In this document: piece by piece, positions 8,931 to 18,960 of the stretch
Layout of the letters: each line of letters begins with the position of its first letter
How positions within the stretch are numbered: position 1 is the first letter of the stretch
DNA from: Devosia sp. Root635
GTDB taxonomy: Bacteria > Pseudomonadota > Alphaproteobacteria > Rhizobiales > Devosiaceae
NCBI RefSeq assembly: GCF_001427605.1
Contig: NZ_LMGZ01000005.1
Span: 48,964-112,963, forward strand
DNA length: 64,000 nucleotides
Direction: 5' to 3'
Position numbers and translations under genes: made by a program
Notes under the pieces: model-generated
The model's database searches: none
Told to the model about the DNA's origin: nothing
The model's input: only the letters and a program-made list of their open reading frames with translations

Positions 8931-9333
8931 GTTCCCTTACCGAACCCGTATGGAACAGACATTGTACGCCAGTTCCCTGATCTGTCGACCGAATTCACGC
9001 ACCGGTCAGCCTGGATTTCCGGTGGCCGTGCGCAATTGCAATCATCGGCCCAGATGCGGGCGAAACGATGATCCAGGGCCGCCTTCGAGGCGGCGGCATA
9101 ACCGCGCGGCAGGCGGGTTAGAACCGGAAAATGCAATCCAAATGCAGACCAGTGTAGTACCAGTCTCGACATCGGCCATGGATCGCATAAGCTCGATATC
9201 AGACAGCCCCGCCTGCGGCGGGCATCTGGGATACATGGCGCCACAAGCATAAAGGCGAAGGGCAGTCTGGCGGCGCAGGGTCATCGAAGTGCGGCCTGGC
9301 GCCCGAAAAACATGCACTTCCAAGGGGAAGAGA
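8931..9333. other. Divergent promoter region between Na/Pi gene and Dpp-AnmK operon
   Basis: About 400 bases with no supported gene. It must hold the promoters for the leftward phosphate-transporter gene and the rightward Dpp-AnmK operon, but no convincing -35/-10 pair was found. The GAATA-N3-TATTC palindrome seen at 25211 and 26456 is absent here, so the AnmK operon does not visibly share that regulator. Confidence 0.5.
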
Positions 9334-10848
9334 ATGCACATGAAATTCACCCAAACCGTTGTTGCCGGCATGGCCGCGATGCTGCTGTCCACGGCGCTGG
9401 CGCTGCCTGCGCAGGCGGCCGAGCTGCGCATGGCCTGGTCGCAGGATGCGACCGGTCTCGACCCGCATACGCAGACCGCGTTTTCATCGCTGCGCCTGCT
9501 GGAACTCATTTATGAGCCGCTGGTGCGCCTCGATGCCAAGCTCGATGTCGTACCGGCGGTGGCCGAGTCCTGGAGCTTTTCCGACGACGGGCTGACCCTG
9601 ACCTTCAAGATCGACGCCAATGCCAAGTTCAGCGATGGCACGGCGGTCACCTCCGAGGACGTCAAGGCCTCGTTCGAGCGCCTGCTCGACGAAGCGACTG
9701 CGGCCGCAGCGCGGTCCAACTTCCTGTCGATCTCGGCGATCGATGCGCCCGATCCGGCCACGGTGGTCTTTACCCTGTCGCAGCCTGATGCACCGATCCT
9801 GGTGGCCATGGCCACCATCAACGCCGCAGTCGTGCCCGCCAAGGCCATCGCCGATGGCTCCATTGCCACGGTCACGCTCGGTTCGGGCCCCTTCGTGCTG
9901 GACCAGTGGGATCCCAATGCCAAGGAAGTGCTGAGCGTCAATCCGAACTGGGCGGGTGGCGACATCGCCTATGATGGCATCACCATTTCGGTGCTGCCGG
10001 ACGAGACGGCCATTCTGGCTTCGCTGCGCGCCGGCCAGACGGACTTTGCCCTGCTCAACGATCCGCTGGTGGCAACGCTGGTGCCCAATGAGCCCAACCT
10101 GCAGCTCAATGCGGTGCCGGGCCTCGCCTACAACGTGTTGCAGCTCAACCCGTCGCGGACGCCGATGGACAATCTCAAGCTGCGGCAGGCCATATCCTGT
10201 GCGGTGGATCGCCAGGACATTCTCGATACGGCCCTAGTGGGCGAAGGCAAGGTGACCGGACCACTGACCATGCCCGCCTATGCCAGCGATCCATCGACCC
10301 TGTTCTGCTATGAGCAGGACCTCGAAAAGGCCAAGGCGCTGATGGCCGAATCCGGCGTCGAGGGCTTTACGGCCAAGGTCATTGCCGCAACGGGCGAACC
10401 GCCGGTTGCCTCGGCCGAGGCGCAAGTGCTGCAAAGCCAGTTGGCCGAAATCGGCATCACGCTCGAAATCGAGCTGATGGAACTCAACGTCTATGTCGAC
10501 CGATGGCTGGCCGGCGATTTCGACATGGCCGTGGCCCTCAATGGCGGCCGCCCTGACCCCTATCCGATGTACAACCGGTATTTCACCAAGGATGGCAACC
10601 TGGTGAAGGTGTCGAACTTTACCGACGACGAGATCGACAGCCTGCTGCAGCAGGGACGGGTCGAAACCGACATCGCCAAGCGCAAGGAAATCTTCCAGAA
10701 ATTCGAAGCCCGGCTGGCCGAGCTTTCGCCCTGGATCTGGCTGTCCACCTCGAACCTCTACACGGCGCAGCTCAAGACCGTGTCCGGCTTCGAATCGTCG
10801 GCTACCGGCACGCTTTTCGGCCTGACCAAAGTCACGCTGGCCCAGTAA
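9334..10848 (+). CDS. Dpp-type ABC substrate-binding protein (SBP family 5)
   Basis: 504 residues from ATG 9334, which has AAGGGGA six bases upstream; an ATG six bases later is possible. A signal peptide ending ALPAQAAE gives a periplasmic protein. The mature chain is of the SBP_bac_5 family that binds peptides, nickel, glutathione, murein peptides and some oligosaccharides (LDPHTQTAFSSLRLLELIYEPLV near the start). It opens an operon whose last two genes are a serine hydrolase and AnmK, so a peptidoglycan fragment (muropeptide or murein peptide) is the most likely ligand, by inference. A strong hairpin directly after the stop separates it from the permeases. Confidence 0.88.
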   Translation: MHMKFTQTVVAGMAAMLLSTALALPAQAAELRMAWSQDATGLDPHTQTAFSSLRLLELIYEPLVRLDAKLDVVPAVAESWSFSDDGLTLTFKIDANAKFSDGTAVTSEDVKASFERLLDEATAAAARSNFLSISAIDAPDPATVVFTLSQPDAPILVAMATINAAVVPAKAIADGSIATVTLGSGPFVLDQWDPNAKEVLSVNPNWAGGDIAYDGITISVLPDETAILASLRAGQTDFALLNDPLVATLVPNEPNLQLNAVPGLAYNVLQLNPSRTPMDNLKLRQAISCAVDRQDILDTALVGEGKVTGPLTMPAYASDPSTLFCYEQDLEKAKALMAESGVEGFTAKVIAATGEPPVASAEAQVLQSQLAEIGITLEIELMELNVYVDRWLAGDFDMAVALNGGRPDPYPMYNRYFTKDGNLVKVSNFTDDEIDSLLQQGRVETDIAKRKEIFQKFEARLAELSPWIWLSTSNLYTAQLKTVSGFESSATGTLFGLTKVTLAQ

Positions 10849-10856
10849 GCCAAATC

Positions 10857-10876
10857 GGGCGGGCTACGGCCCGCCC
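10857..10876 (+). terminator. Intercistronic hairpin after the binding-protein gene
   Basis: Perfect 8-bp arms GGGCGGGC and GCCCGCCC around a TACG tetraloop, without a T-run, nine bases after the binding-protein stop. This arrangement usually protects the upstream message and lets the binding protein outnumber the membrane subunits rather than ending transcription. Confidence 0.7.
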
Positions 10877-10898
10877 CGTCACCAATCGGGCTGGATTC

Positions 10899-11858
10899 AT
10901 GAACTACCTGGCGCGGCGGCTGCTGACTTTCCCGCTGATCCTGCTCGGCGTATCGCTGCTGGTGTTTTTCTCGATCCGGATGATTCCCGGCGACGCCATC
11001 ACCGCCATGCTCGGCACCGAGGCGGGCCTGCTGACGCCGGTGCAGCGGCAGGCGCTTGCCGCCTATTTCGGCATAGACCAGCCGGTCGTGGTGCAATATG
11101 GCCGCTGGCTTGCCGGGCTGCTGCAAGGCGACCTGGGTATTTCGGTCACCTATGGCAAGCCGGTGCTCACCGTCATTCTCGAACGCTTTCCGCTGACGCT
11201 GGAATTGGCACTGCTTGCCATGGTCATCGCGCTGGGCATTGGTGTCCCGGCCGGCGTGCTGGCGGCAACCAACAATGAGCGATCAACCGACGTCGTCGTG
11301 CGTATCCTCGCCATGCTGGGCCAATCGACGCCCGGCTTCGTCGTCGGGCTCGTCATCATCTATGTGCTGTCGGTCTATTTCGGTTTCGTCCCGGCCATGG
11401 GCAGCTTTACCCCGCTCTGGGCCGATCCGCTGGCCAATCTGGGCCAGTTGATCTTTCCCGCCGTGACACTGGGCTTTGCCTTTGCCGCCTCGGTGACCCG
11501 CATTTCACGTTCGGCCATGCTCGACGTGCTGAGCGACGACTATATCCGCACCGCGCGGGCCAAGGGCGTGTCAGGGAGCAGCGTGGTGTGGCATCACGCG
11601 CTGCCCAATGCACTCATTCCCGTGGTGACGCTCAGCGGGGTCGAATTCGGTTACCTGCTGGGCGGCGCGGTCATCGTCGAGCAGATATTCGCCCTGCCCG
11701 GCTTGGGGCGGCTGACGCTCGACGCCATCGGGCAGCGCGACTATGCGCTGGTGCAGGGCTGCGTGCTGTTCATCGCCCTCAACTTCCTCATCGTCAACCT
11801 GCTGGTCGACCTGGCGTATGCCGCACTCGACCCGCGCATCCGGCTGAGTGCGCGCTGA
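10899..11858 (+). CDS. Dpp-type ABC permease, DppB-like
   Basis: 319 residues. The N-terminus MNYLARRLLTFPLILLGVSLLVFFSIRMIPGD is the hallmark first membrane helix and conserved I-P-G-D of DppB/OppB permeases (quoted in two parts: MNYLARRLLTF and FFSIRMIPGD). Six membrane segments and an EAA-like loop TARAKGVSGSSVVWHHALPN around residues 220-240 follow. It is the second gene of the 9334-16548 operon, and its TGA overlaps the ATG of the next permease, as expected for an obligate heterodimer. Confidence 0.9.
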   Translation: MNYLARRLLTFPLILLGVSLLVFFSIRMIPGDAITAMLGTEAGLLTPVQRQALAAYFGIDQPVVVQYGRWLAGLLQGDLGISVTYGKPVLTVILERFPLTLELALLAMVIALGIGVPAGVLAATNNERSTDVVVRILAMLGQSTPGFVVGLVIIYVLSVYFGFVPAMGSFTPLWADPLANLGQLIFPAVTLGFAFAASVTRISRSAMLDVLSDDYIRTARAKGVSGSSVVWHHALPNALIPVVTLSGVEFGYLLGGAVIVEQIFALPGLGRLTLDAIGQRDYALVQGCVLFIALNFLIVNLLVDLAYAALDPRIRLSAR

Positions 11859-12697
11859 TGCGGATCATCCGGGACATCGCCAGCCATCCGACCGGCCGGG
11901 TGGGTGCCGCCATCATCCTGCTCTATCTGGTGCTGGCGCTGTGTGGGGCGCTGGGGCTGACGCCGCATGACCCGTTGCAGCAGTTCCGCATCGACCGGCT
12001 GCAACCGCCCAGCGCGACCTACTGGATGGGGACCGACCTGTTCGGGCGCGATACGGCGAGCCGGCTGATGATCGGCATCGGCCATTCCTTTATCATCGCC
12101 TTTGCGTCGGTGGGGCTGGCGACGCTGTTCGGCACGCTCATCGGCCTGCTGGCCGGCTGGTGGGGCGGGCTGGCCGACGGGCTGTTCATGCGCGCCATGG
12201 ACGTGTTGCTGGCCTTCCCGGCGATCCTGCTGGCGCTGCTTATCATCGCGGTCACCGGCCCCGGCACCTTCACCAGCATTGCCGCCATCGCCATCGTCTA
12301 TACGCCGATCTTCGCGCGGGTGGTGCGCGGGCCGACGCTGTCGCTCAAGCGGCGCGACTTCGTCGATGCGGCACGGACCTTCGGCAGTTCGCAGCGCTAT
12401 GTCCTCAGCCGCCACCTGCTGCTCAACCTGGTGGCGCCGCTGACCGTGCAGGTGACGCTGGCGCTGGCCTGGGCACTGTTGACCGAGGCCGGACTGAGCT
12501 TCCTGGGGTTGGGCACGCAACCGCCAGCACCATCGCTCGGCCTGATGATGAGCGAGGCGCGCAACCTGATGCAGCAGGCCCCGTGGCTGCTGGTGTTTCC
12601 GGGGCTCACCATCATGCTTGGCATTCTGGGCTTTAACCTGTTCGGCGATGCCCTGCGGGACATCCTCGATCCGCGAACCCAGCGGAGGACGGCATGA
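11858..12697 (+). CDS. Dpp-type ABC permease, DppC-like
   Basis: 279 residues from ATG 11858, which overlaps the stop of the DppB-like gene (TGATG). The DppC pattern is clear: a short N-terminal cytoplasmic part, membrane helix [18 protein letters not shown], the periplasmic [16 protein letters not shown] segment, and the EAA loop [21 protein letters not shown]. The carboxy end [10 protein letters not shown] is the family signature. It forms the channel with the preceding permease. Confidence 0.9.
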   Translation: MRIIRDIASHPTGRVGAAIILLYLVLALCGALGLTPHDPLQQFRIDRLQPPSATYWMGTDLFGRDTASRLMIGIGHSFIIAFASVGLATLFGTLIGLLAGWWGGLADGLFMRAMDVLLAFPAILLALLIIAVTGPGTFTSIAAIAIVYTPIFARVVRGPTLSLKRRDFVDAARTFGSSQRYVLSRHLLLNLVAPLTVQVTLALAWALLTEAGLSFLGLGTQPPAPSLGLMMSEARNLMQQAPWLLVFPGLTIMLGILGFNLFGDALRDILDPRTQRRTA

Positions 12698-14418
12698 ACC
12701 CGCTGCTGTCGGTGCGCGACCTCACCGTTGCCTTTGGCAAGGATGCCAGCCAGCCGGTGGTCAAGGGCGTGAGCTTCGACCTCAAGCCCGGCGAAACGCT
12801 GGCCATCGTGGGCGAGAGCGGGTCGGGGAAATCGGTCACCGCGCTGTCGATCAATCGGCTCGTGGATTTCGGTGGCGGCCGTATCGTGGGCGGCTCGATG
12901 GGCCTGACTCGCCCGGATGGGGCGGTGCTGGAACTGTCGCAGGCCGAAGAGAAGACACTGGTGGGCATACGCGGACGGGAGATCGGTATGATCTTCCAGG
13001 AGCCGATGACCTCCCTCAATCCGGTCCACACGGTGGGGGCGCAGATCGAGGAGGCATTCCGGCTGCATCGGGGGCTGGAGGGTCAGGCGGCCCGGCAGGC
13101 CGCGCGGGAGGCGCTGGACCGGGTGCGGATTGCCGATGCAGGGCAACGCCTGCGCTACTATCCGCACCAGCTTTCCGGCGGCATGCGGCAGCGGGTGATG
13201 ATCGCCATGGCGCTGGCAGGCAATCCGCGCCTGCTCATCGCCGACGAGCCGACGACGGCGCTGGACGTGACCGTGCAAGCGCAGATCATGGCGCTGCTGG
13301 CCGAGCTCAAGGCCGAAATGGGCATGGCGATGATCTTCATCACCCATGATATCGGCCTTGTCGCCGGCATAGCCGACGACGTGCTGGTGATGCAAAATGG
13401 TGTTGCGGTGGAACAGGGGCGGCTGGACGCCGTGCTCGACGCACCGCAGCACGATTATACTCGACACCTGCTGAATGCCGTGCCCCATTTCGATGGTGGC
13501 CGGGCGGCGCGCGATGATGGCACAAGGACCGAAGGCCGCGCGAAGCCGATGGTGGCGGTCAGGGATTTGATGGTGCGGTTTCCGGTGGGGCGCGGCTTGT
13601 TTTCCCGCAATCCTGGCGCCGTTCATGCCGTCGAAGGGGTCGATTTCGACCTGGTGCAGGGCGAAACGCTGGCTATCGTGGGGGAAAGCGGATCGGGCAA
13701 ATCCACCACGGCGCGGGCTATTCTGGGGCTGGTCGAAGCCACGCGCGGCACGATCGATGCCGCCAGCGGGCATGGCGACAGGCCGATACAGATGGTGTTC
13801 CAGGACCCCTTTGCCTCGCTCAATCCGCGGCTCGATGTCGAAAACCTGCTGGCCGAGCCGGCGATCGCGGCCGGGCGGCGGGTCGATGCCGCGCTGCGGG
13901 AGCGCATGACGTTCCTGCTGGAAAAGGTGGGCCTGCCGACCGATTGCCTGGCGCGGTATCCGCACCAGTTTTCCGGCGGACAGCGGCAGCGGCTGTGCAT
14001 TGCGCGGGCGCTGATGCTCAACCCCGATGTGGTAGTGCTGGACGAGGCAGTATCGGCGCTCGATGTTTCGGTGCAGGCGCGGGTGCTCGATCTACTCATT
14101 GATCTGCAAAGAGAATTCGGGCTGGCCTATCTCTTCATTTCGCATGACATGGCGGTGGTGGAACGCATCGCCCATCGCGTGGCGGTGATGTATGCCGGAC
14201 AGATCGTGGAAATCGGCGATGCCGGCGCGGTGCTGTCGCGGCCGCAGCACAGCTATACCAGGCGGCTCATCGCCGCCGTGCCCGGCATGGATCGTCGCCG
14301 CCAGCGCTATGATGTCGATACGACACCGGTCCCCTCGCTGGTGCGGCCGCGGGGCTACGAGCCGCCGCGGGCGGACTGGGTCGACGCGGGGCCTGGCCAT
14401 CGGGTAAGAGTAGAATAA
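12694..14418 (+). CDS. Fused Dpp-type ABC ATPase with two nucleotide-binding domains
   Basis: 574 residues carrying both ATPase subunits (DppD and DppF) in one chain. First domain: Walker A GESGSGKS at 40-47, signature LSGGMRQR, Walker B LLIADEP. Second domain: Walker A GESGSGKS at about 330-337, signature FSGGQRQR, Walker B VVVLDEA followed by VSALDVS. Each half ends with the oligopeptide-transporter C-terminal extension. Fusion of the two ATPases is frequent in alphaproteobacterial peptide and YejF-like systems; the murQ-linked transporter in this window has them separate. Its ATG overlaps the previous stop. Confidence 0.93.
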   Translation: MNPLLSVRDLTVAFGKDASQPVVKGVSFDLKPGETLAIVGESGSGKSVTALSINRLVDFGGGRIVGGSMGLTRPDGAVLELSQAEEKTLVGIRGREIGMIFQEPMTSLNPVHTVGAQIEEAFRLHRGLEGQAARQAAREALDRVRIADAGQRLRYYPHQLSGGMRQRVMIAMALAGNPRLLIADEPTTALDVTVQAQIMALLAELKAEMGMAMIFITHDIGLVAGIADDVLVMQNGVAVEQGRLDAVLDAPQHDYTRHLLNAVPHFDGGRAARDDGTRTEGRAKPMVAVRDLMVRFPVGRGLFSRNPGAVHAVEGVDFDLVQGETLAIVGESGSGKSTTARAILGLVEATRGTIDAASGHGDRPIQMVFQDPFASLNPRLDVENLLAEPAIAAGRRVDAALRERMTFLLEKVGLPTDCLARYPHQFSGGQRQRLCIARALMLNPDVVVLDEAVSALDVSVQARVLDLLIDLQREFGLAYLFISHDMAVVERIAHRVAVMYAGQIVEIGDAGAVLSRPQHSYTRRLIAAVPGMDRRRQRYDVDTTPVPSLVRPRGYEPPRADWVDAGPGHRVRVE

Positions 14419-14420
14419 TC

Positions 14421-15422
14421 ATGGACTTAGAGCAAAGATTTGACAGCGCTTTCGCGCCGCTGGCCGAGGCAATTGCCGCCGGAAAAATCCCTGGCGGGGT
14501 GCTGGGCATGGTCGATGCGGCGGGGCAGCGGGTGACGCGGGCGATCGGGGAAGCACAGAAAATCCCGGCTTCGCGACCGATGACCGAGGAGACCTGGTTC
14601 GACCTGGCGTCGCTGACCAAGGTGCTGTTCACGACGCCGCGTATCCTGGCGCTGGCCGAGGCCGGGCGGATCGATCTGGATGCGCCGCTGACCAGTGCGA
14701 TACCGGATTTCGCGCAATACAATCCTGATAACTGGCAGCGAAAAGTTACGTTCCGCCAATGCCTTGGGCACCAGACGCCGTTTCCGGGGGTGTTTCCGCT
14801 TTATACCCATGGCGATGATCCCAACCGGCTGCGGCATTTCGTTTTGCAGCGGGACTGGCCGGCCGGACCAGCAGTTTATTCAGATATCAACTACATCCTG
14901 CTGGGCATTGCCATCGAGCGGCTGGAGGGTAAGACGATCCGAAAAATCGAGCCTGGACAAGGGTTTGCGTGGAGCGCCGACTCGGCATTGGCGGCGGCGA
15001 CGGAGAGCGATCCGTGGCGCGGGCGGGTGCTGTGCGGGGAGGTGCATGACGAGAATTGCGCGGCTTTGCAAGGCTCGGGCCATGCGGGGCTTTTCGGCAC
15101 CACTTCGGCGGTGCTGGAATTCGCATTTGGGGCGCTTAATGCTAGCGGACTGTTAGCATCGAGCGTCGCGCTGATGCGAAAACCACTGAGCGCGCGCCGG
15201 ACCCATGGCTGGGAGCGGCCCTATGACGGATGGTCGGGCGGCGAGCATTGCTCGGCGGGCACGATCGGCCATACCGGTTTCACAGGTACGGGACTATGGA
15301 TCGATTTCGAGCGGGGCCATGCCTGGACCCTGCTGACCAATCGTGTGCATCCGACACGGCATTTCGACAGCGGCATCCTGGCGCTGCGCAGGGCCGTGGG
15401 TGACGCCATCAACCAGAACTGA
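14421..15422 (+). CDS. Serine hydrolase of the class-C beta-lactamase/PBP4B (YfeW-like) fold
   Basis: 333 residues, starting two bases after the fused ATPase. Catalytic motifs of the PF00144 family: Ser64-Leu-Thr-Lys67 (SxxK), Tyr153-Ser-Asp155 (YxN position, Asp instead of Asn) and His284-Thr-Gly286 (KTG-like). A block [12 protein letters not shown] followed by GHAGLFGT (about 206-226) is characteristic of the branch containing E. coli YfeW (PBP4B), whose gene lies in the murQ-murP-yfeW operon. No signal peptide or membrane anchor is visible, so unlike YfeW it should be cytoplasmic. A role trimming D-amino acids or peptides from imported wall fragments is inferred from the AnmK and Dpp neighbours. 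It could also be an esterase or D-aminopeptidase. Confidence 0.82.
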   Translation: MDLEQRFDSAFAPLAEAIAAGKIPGGVLGMVDAAGQRVTRAIGEAQKIPASRPMTEETWFDLASLTKVLFTTPRILALAEAGRIDLDAPLTSAIPDFAQYNPDNWQRKVTFRQCLGHQTPFPGVFPLYTHGDDPNRLRHFVLQRDWPAGPAVYSDINYILLGIAIERLEGKTIRKIEPGQGFAWSADSALAAATESDPWRGRVLCGEVHDENCAALQGSGHAGLFGTTSAVLEFAFGALNASGLLASSVALMRKPLSARRTHGWERPYDGWSGGEHCSAGTIGHTGFTGTGLWIDFERGHAWTLLTNRVHPTRHFDSGILALRRAVGDAINQN

Positions 15423-15432
15423 GGAACGTGTG

Positions 15433-16548
15433 ATGGACCCCATCTGGACCATCGGCCTGATGACCGGAACGGTGCTGGACGGCAATATCGACATTGCCAT
15501 GGTCAAAACCGACGGCGAGAGCATCGAGAGCTTCGGCCCCTATACGCTGGCGCCCTATAGCGCCGAGGTGCGGGCGCTGCTGGAGGAGACGCTGGCACAG
15601 GCGCGCCGGTGGAACTTCGGGGGGCCGGAACCGGAAATTTTCGGCCGGGCGGAACAGGCGCTGACGCGGGCGCAGTCGGAAGCGGTGCGGCGCTTCGTCG
15701 AGGCGTCAGGAATGCAGATGAGCGATATCGGGGCGGTGGGCTTTCATGGCCAGTCGGTGCTGCACAGGGCACCACAGCCGGGGCGCATCGGCGATACGCG
15801 GCAATTGGGCGATGGCGCGCTGATGCACGAGATGCTGGGGACGCGGGTGGTCTATGATTTCCGCACGGCGGATGTGCGGGCCGGTGGCCAGGGCGCGCCG
15901 CTGGCGGCAGCCTATCACCAGGCGTTGCTGCGGCGGCTGGGGACCCATGGCGATACGGCCGTGCTCAATCTGGGCGGGGTAGCCAATGTGACCTGGTGGG
16001 ATGGCGCGGACCGGCTGATTGCCTTCGATACCGGGCCGGCCAATGCGCCGATCAACGATTTCGTCAAGGCGAATGGGCGGGGCGAGATGGATCGGGACGG
16101 CGCGATCGCGGCGCGTGGAACGGTGGATGAGGCGCGGTTGCGGGAACTGCTGAAGCATCCCTATCTTGCTGCCCCCTCCCCCAAATCGCTGGATCGTTTC
16201 GACTTTTCCGCCAGCATGGCCGACGGTCTCAACCTGGAGGCGGGGGCGGCTACGCTGACGGCGTTCACGGCGAGCGCTGTGGGCAAGGCGCTGGACCTGC
16301 TGCCGCAGCGGCCCAGACGGCTGATCGTATCCGGTGGCGGGCGGCACAATCCGACACTGATGAAAATGCTGGGCGAGCGGGCCGGCGTTACGGTGGTGAA
16401 TGCCGACGGCGTCGGCTGGCGCGGCGATGCCATCGAGGCGGAATGCTTTGCGTTTCTGGCGGCGCGGGTGCTGCGGGGGTTGCCGATCAGCTTTCCGACG
16501 ACGACGGGCGCGCCGAAGCCGATGACGGGTGGGAGGATTGCGGGGTAG
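15433..16548 (+). CDS. anmK: Anhydro-N-acetylmuramic acid kinase
   Basis: 371 residues from the ATG at 15433, which has GAGGA nearby; the open frame upstream overlaps the hydrolase gene. Family marks are the N-terminal phosphate loop [15 protein letters not shown] (residues 8-22), the [12 protein letters not shown] segment, [24 protein letters not shown] and the C-terminal [12 protein letters not shown]. AnmK hydrolyses the 1,6-anhydro ring of anhydro-MurNAc and phosphorylates it to MurNAc-6-phosphate, the substrate of MurQ encoded at 24211. It ends the operon that starts with the Dpp-type binding protein. No regulator site shared with the murQ operon was seen. Identification is firm. Confidence 0.95.
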   Translation: MDPIWTIGLMTGTVLDGNIDIAMVKTDGESIESFGPYTLAPYSAEVRALLEETLAQARRWNFGGPEPEIFGRAEQALTRAQSEAVRRFVEASGMQMSDIGAVGFHGQSVLHRAPQPGRIGDTRQLGDGALMHEMLGTRVVYDFRTADVRAGGQGAPLAAAYHQALLRRLGTHGDTAVLNLGGVANVTWWDGADRLIAFDTGPANAPINDFVKANGRGEMDRDGAIAARGTVDEARLRELLKHPYLAAPSPKSLDRFDFSASMADGLNLEAGAATLTAFTASAVGKALDLLPQRPRRLIVSGGGRHNPTLMKMLGERAGVTVVNADGVGWRGDAIEAECFAFLAARVLRGLPISFPTTTGAPKPMTGGRIAG

Positions 16549-16570
16549 GTCTTTGCCTCAGGGGTGACGT

Positions 16571-16795
16571 TCATTCCTCCCTCTCCCCTTGAGGGAGAGG
16601 GCGGTTCTTCCGCGTCCAACGGAAGAACCGGGTGAGGGTGCTGCGCCATCCCATGCTGGCCCCTTTGTGAGGTGGGGATTTTCTGCGATCAGCAAAGCCA
16701 CCTGAGGGCCAGTGAAGGACCCCCTCCCCAGCGACGCTAGGGCCGTCCGGCCCAGCTTTGCTACCCTCCCCTCAAGGGGGAGGGTGGGCAGGAGC
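16571..16795. repeat. Dispersed hairpin repeat, family R1, copy B (rearranged)
   Basis: Fills the gap between the convergent anmK and murQ operons. Left part CCTCCCTCTCCCCTTGAGGG contains a separate perfect hairpin (GGTTCTTCCG / CGGAAGAACC). Right part ends with the family text CCCTCCCCTCAAGGGGGAGGG-TGGGCAGGAGC, while the internal core is inverted relative to copy A. Likely a two-way transcript end. Confidence 0.7.
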
Positions 16796-16809
16796 TCATG
16801 GTCTGGTGG

Positions 16810-17229
16810 CTAAAGCACTTTCTGCAGGAATGTCCGGGTGCGGCCTTTGGGGAAGTCGGGGAGGCTGCCGAAGGGAGTGTAGCCGGCGCGCTGGTAGACC
16901 TTGAGGGCGACGGGGTTGAAGGTGTCGATATAGGCGCCGTGGCAGGCGCGGTGGCGGGCTTCGGCTTCGGCGGCGGTGAGGAGGCGGGTGGACCAGCCCT
17001 GCCCCCGCTGGGCTTCGGATAGCCAGAGCCATTGAATATAGAGCCAGCCCCAGGCGGTGTAGCCGGAGAGACCGCCGAGGATGGGGCCGGCGTCGTCGCG
17101 CAACAGGACGGCGAGGGGTTGGCGGTCGGCGGGGCCGACATCGGCCTCGTTGAAGTGGGTGAGGTTGTCGCCGATCGTGGCCAGTTCATCGGCGGTGGGG
17201 GCGGCTGTCGCGGCAAGGGTGAGGGGCAT
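16810..17229 (-). CDS. GNAT-family N-acetyltransferase, last gene of murQ operon
   Basis: 139 residues. The acetyl-CoA loop is visible as QRGQGW at 74-79 (Q/R-x-x-G-x-G/A), followed by helix STRLLTAAEAEAR, then IDTFNPVALKVYQRAGY, the usual end of the GNAT fold. Start at 17229 lies four bases after the ATPase stop. It is the last gene of the leftward operon that begins at murQ. The substrate is unknown; its setting among amino-sugar genes suggests acetylation of a glucosamine-containing fragment, as GlmA does in Clostridium acetobutylicum wall recycling. That is inference only, since GNAT proteins have very broad substrates. Confidence 0.8.
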   Translation of the reverse strand: MPLTLAATAAPTADELATIGDNLTHFNEADVGPADRQPLAVLLRDDAGPILGGLSGYTAWGWLYIQWLWLSEAQRGQGWSTRLLTAAEAEARHRACHGAYIDTFNPVALKVYQRAGYTPFGSLPDFPKGRTRTFLQKVL

Positions 17230-17233
17230 GGCC

Positions 17234-18145
17234 CTATTCCGGCATGGGACGGATGAAGTGGTTTTCGGCCACCTGCTGAACTTCGGGCTGGGGTAACGCA
17301 GCCTGGCGGCGGATGGTTTCGATGCGGCTCAACTCGCTGTCGGGCGGGGTTTCGGCGAACGGGCGGTCGGGGTCGGGCACGGCTGAGAGCAGCAGGCGGG
17401 TATAGGGGTGCCGGGGATCGCCCAGCACGCTTTCCATGGCACCCCATTCGACGATCTGGCCGGCATACATGACCATGATGTCCTCGGCCACGTAGCGGGC
17501 GGTGGCGATGTCGTGGGTGATGTAGAGCAGGGCCAGGCCGAGTTCGGCCTTCATGTCGTTGAGCAGATTGAGGATGCCCAGACGCACGGAGACGTCGAGC
17601 ATGGAGGTGGGCTCGTCGGCCACGATGACCTGCGGATTGACCGCCAAAGCGCGGGCGATGGATATGCGCTGGCGCTGGCCGCCGGACAGTTCGTGCGGGT
17701 ACTTGGCCATCATCAAGGCCGGATCGAGCTTGACCCGCTCCAGCAGTTCCGCGATGGCAGCGGTGCGCCCTGCCCCGTCGAGGCGTGGCTGATGCAGCCG
17801 CAGGGGCCGTTCGAGGTGGTAGCGGATGGTGTGGACCGGGTTCAGCGACGAGAACGGGTCCTGGAACACCATCTGCACCGAGGCGCGATAGGCCTTGAGG
17901 GCGCGGGCATCGCCCTTGCCCAGCGGCGTGCCGCGGAACAGCAATTGGCCGCCATCGGGCTGGTATTCGCGCATGATGAGGCGGGCGGCCGTGGTCTTGC
18001 CGGAACCCGATTCCCCCACCAGCGCCAGCGTGCGGCCGGAATGGAGGGCGAAGGAGACGGCGCGCGCGGCATAGACCGGGCGGTCGGCATGGCCGAAGAC
18101 TTTCGAGACATTGTCGAGCGCCAGGATGGGCGGTGCCTCATTCAT
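17234..18145 (-). CDS. Oligopeptide/oligosaccharide ABC ATPase, DppF-like
   Basis: 303 residues. Walker A GESGSGKTT at about 44-52, Q-loop in [17 protein letters not shown], signature LSGGQRQR, Walker B VIVADEPTSMLDVS and H-loop LYITHD. The C-terminal stretch HPYTRLLLSAVPDPDR is the domain found in oligopeptide and chitobiose ATPases. Its start overlaps the end of the DppD-like gene by four bases. It is one of two ATPases serving the chitobiose-type importer encoded at 18957-22666. Confidence 0.92.
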   Translation of the reverse strand: MNEAPPILALDNVSKVFGHADRPVYAARAVSFALHSGRTLALVGESGSGKTTAARLIMREYQPDGGQLLFRGTPLGKGDARALKAYRASVQMVFQDPFSSLNPVHTIRYHLERPLRLHQPRLDGAGRTAAIAELLERVKLDPALMMAKYPHELSGGQRQRISIARALAVNPQVIVADEPTSMLDVSVRLGILNLLNDMKAELGLALLYITHDIATARYVAEDIMVMYAGQIVEWGAMESVLGDPRHPYTRLLLSAVPDPDRPFAETPPDSELSRIETIRRQAALPQPEVQQVAENHFIRPMPE

Positions 18146-18960
18146 GCGCCGGCCTCCTGGCGGATCTGTGCGCCATGCAGCTTGGGCATGGAGGCCCAGA
18201 GGCGGCGCGTATAGTCGTGCTGGGGGGCGCGATAGATGGTCCTGGCGTCGTTGACCTCGACCAGTTCGCCTTCGAGCATAATGCCGATGCGGTCGCTAAC
18301 CTGCACCATGAGGCCCAGATCGTGGGTGATGAACAGGACGGAGAAGCCCAATTCCTTGCGCAGCTTATCGATGCGCTGGAGGATCTCGCGCTGCACGACC
18401 ACGTCGAGCGCCGTGGTGGGTTCGTCCATGATCAGCAGTTTTGGGCTGAGGGCGAGGCAGATGGCGATGACGATGCGCTGGCGCATGCCGCCTGAGCATT
18501 GATGGGGATAGGACGAGAGGCGATCGGGGGCGATATCGACCAGCTTGAGCAGTTCGGCGGCGCGGGCGCGGGCGGCTTCGCGGGTGATTTTGCCGTGGGC
18601 CCTGAGCACGTCGTAGAACTGGTCCTCGACGGTCAGCACCGGATTGAGCGAGTTCATGGCGCTCTGGAACACCATGGCGACCTCGCGCCAGCGGAAGCGG
18701 CGCAGCTCCTCGTCATCGAGCGCCAGCACGTCGCGGCCGCCGACGAGAATCCGGCTACCAGCGCGGATCAGCGCCGGGGGGCGGTGCAACCGGCTGACGG
18801 CGAAGGCGATGGTGCTCTTGCCACAGCCGGATTCGCCGGCCAGCCCGAAGAATTCGCCGGGGGCAATGTCGAAGCTGACATTTTTCACGGCATGGAAGTC
18901 GGTTTCGGCGCCGACATAGTCGATATCGAGATTGCGGATGGAGAGGACCGGGTCGCTCAC
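18142..18960 (-). CDS. Oligopeptide/oligosaccharide ABC ATPase, DppD-like
   Basis: 272 residues from a GTG at 18960 that overlaps the TGA of the DppC-like permease (GTGA); upstream in-frame codons lie wholly inside the permease gene and were not used. Walker A GESGCGKST at about 42-50, signature CSGGMRQR, Walker [16 protein letters not shown]-loop FITHDLGLMVQ. The carboxy end HDYTRRLWASMPKLHG is the oligopeptide-transporter extension. It pairs with the DppF-like ATPase whose start it overlaps. Confidence 0.92.
   Translation of the reverse strand: MSDPVLSIRNLDIDYVGAETDFHAVKNVSFDIAPGEFFGLAGESGCGKSTIAFAVSRLHRPPALIRAGSRILVGGRDVLALDDEELRRFRWREVAMVFQSAMNSLNPVLTVEDQFYDVLRAHGKITREAARARAAELLKLVDIAPDRLSSYPHQCSGGMRQRIVIAICLALSPKLLIMDEPTTALDVVVQREILQRIDKLRKELGFSVLFITHDLGLMVQVSDRIGIMLEGELVEVNDARTIYRAPQHDYTRRLWASMPKLHGAQIRQEAGA

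Noticed and set aside
8931..9333. Expected MurR-type operator before the Dpp-AnmK operon
   Set aside because: No GAATA-N3-TATTC-like palindrome was found, so shared regulation with the murQ operon is not claimed.
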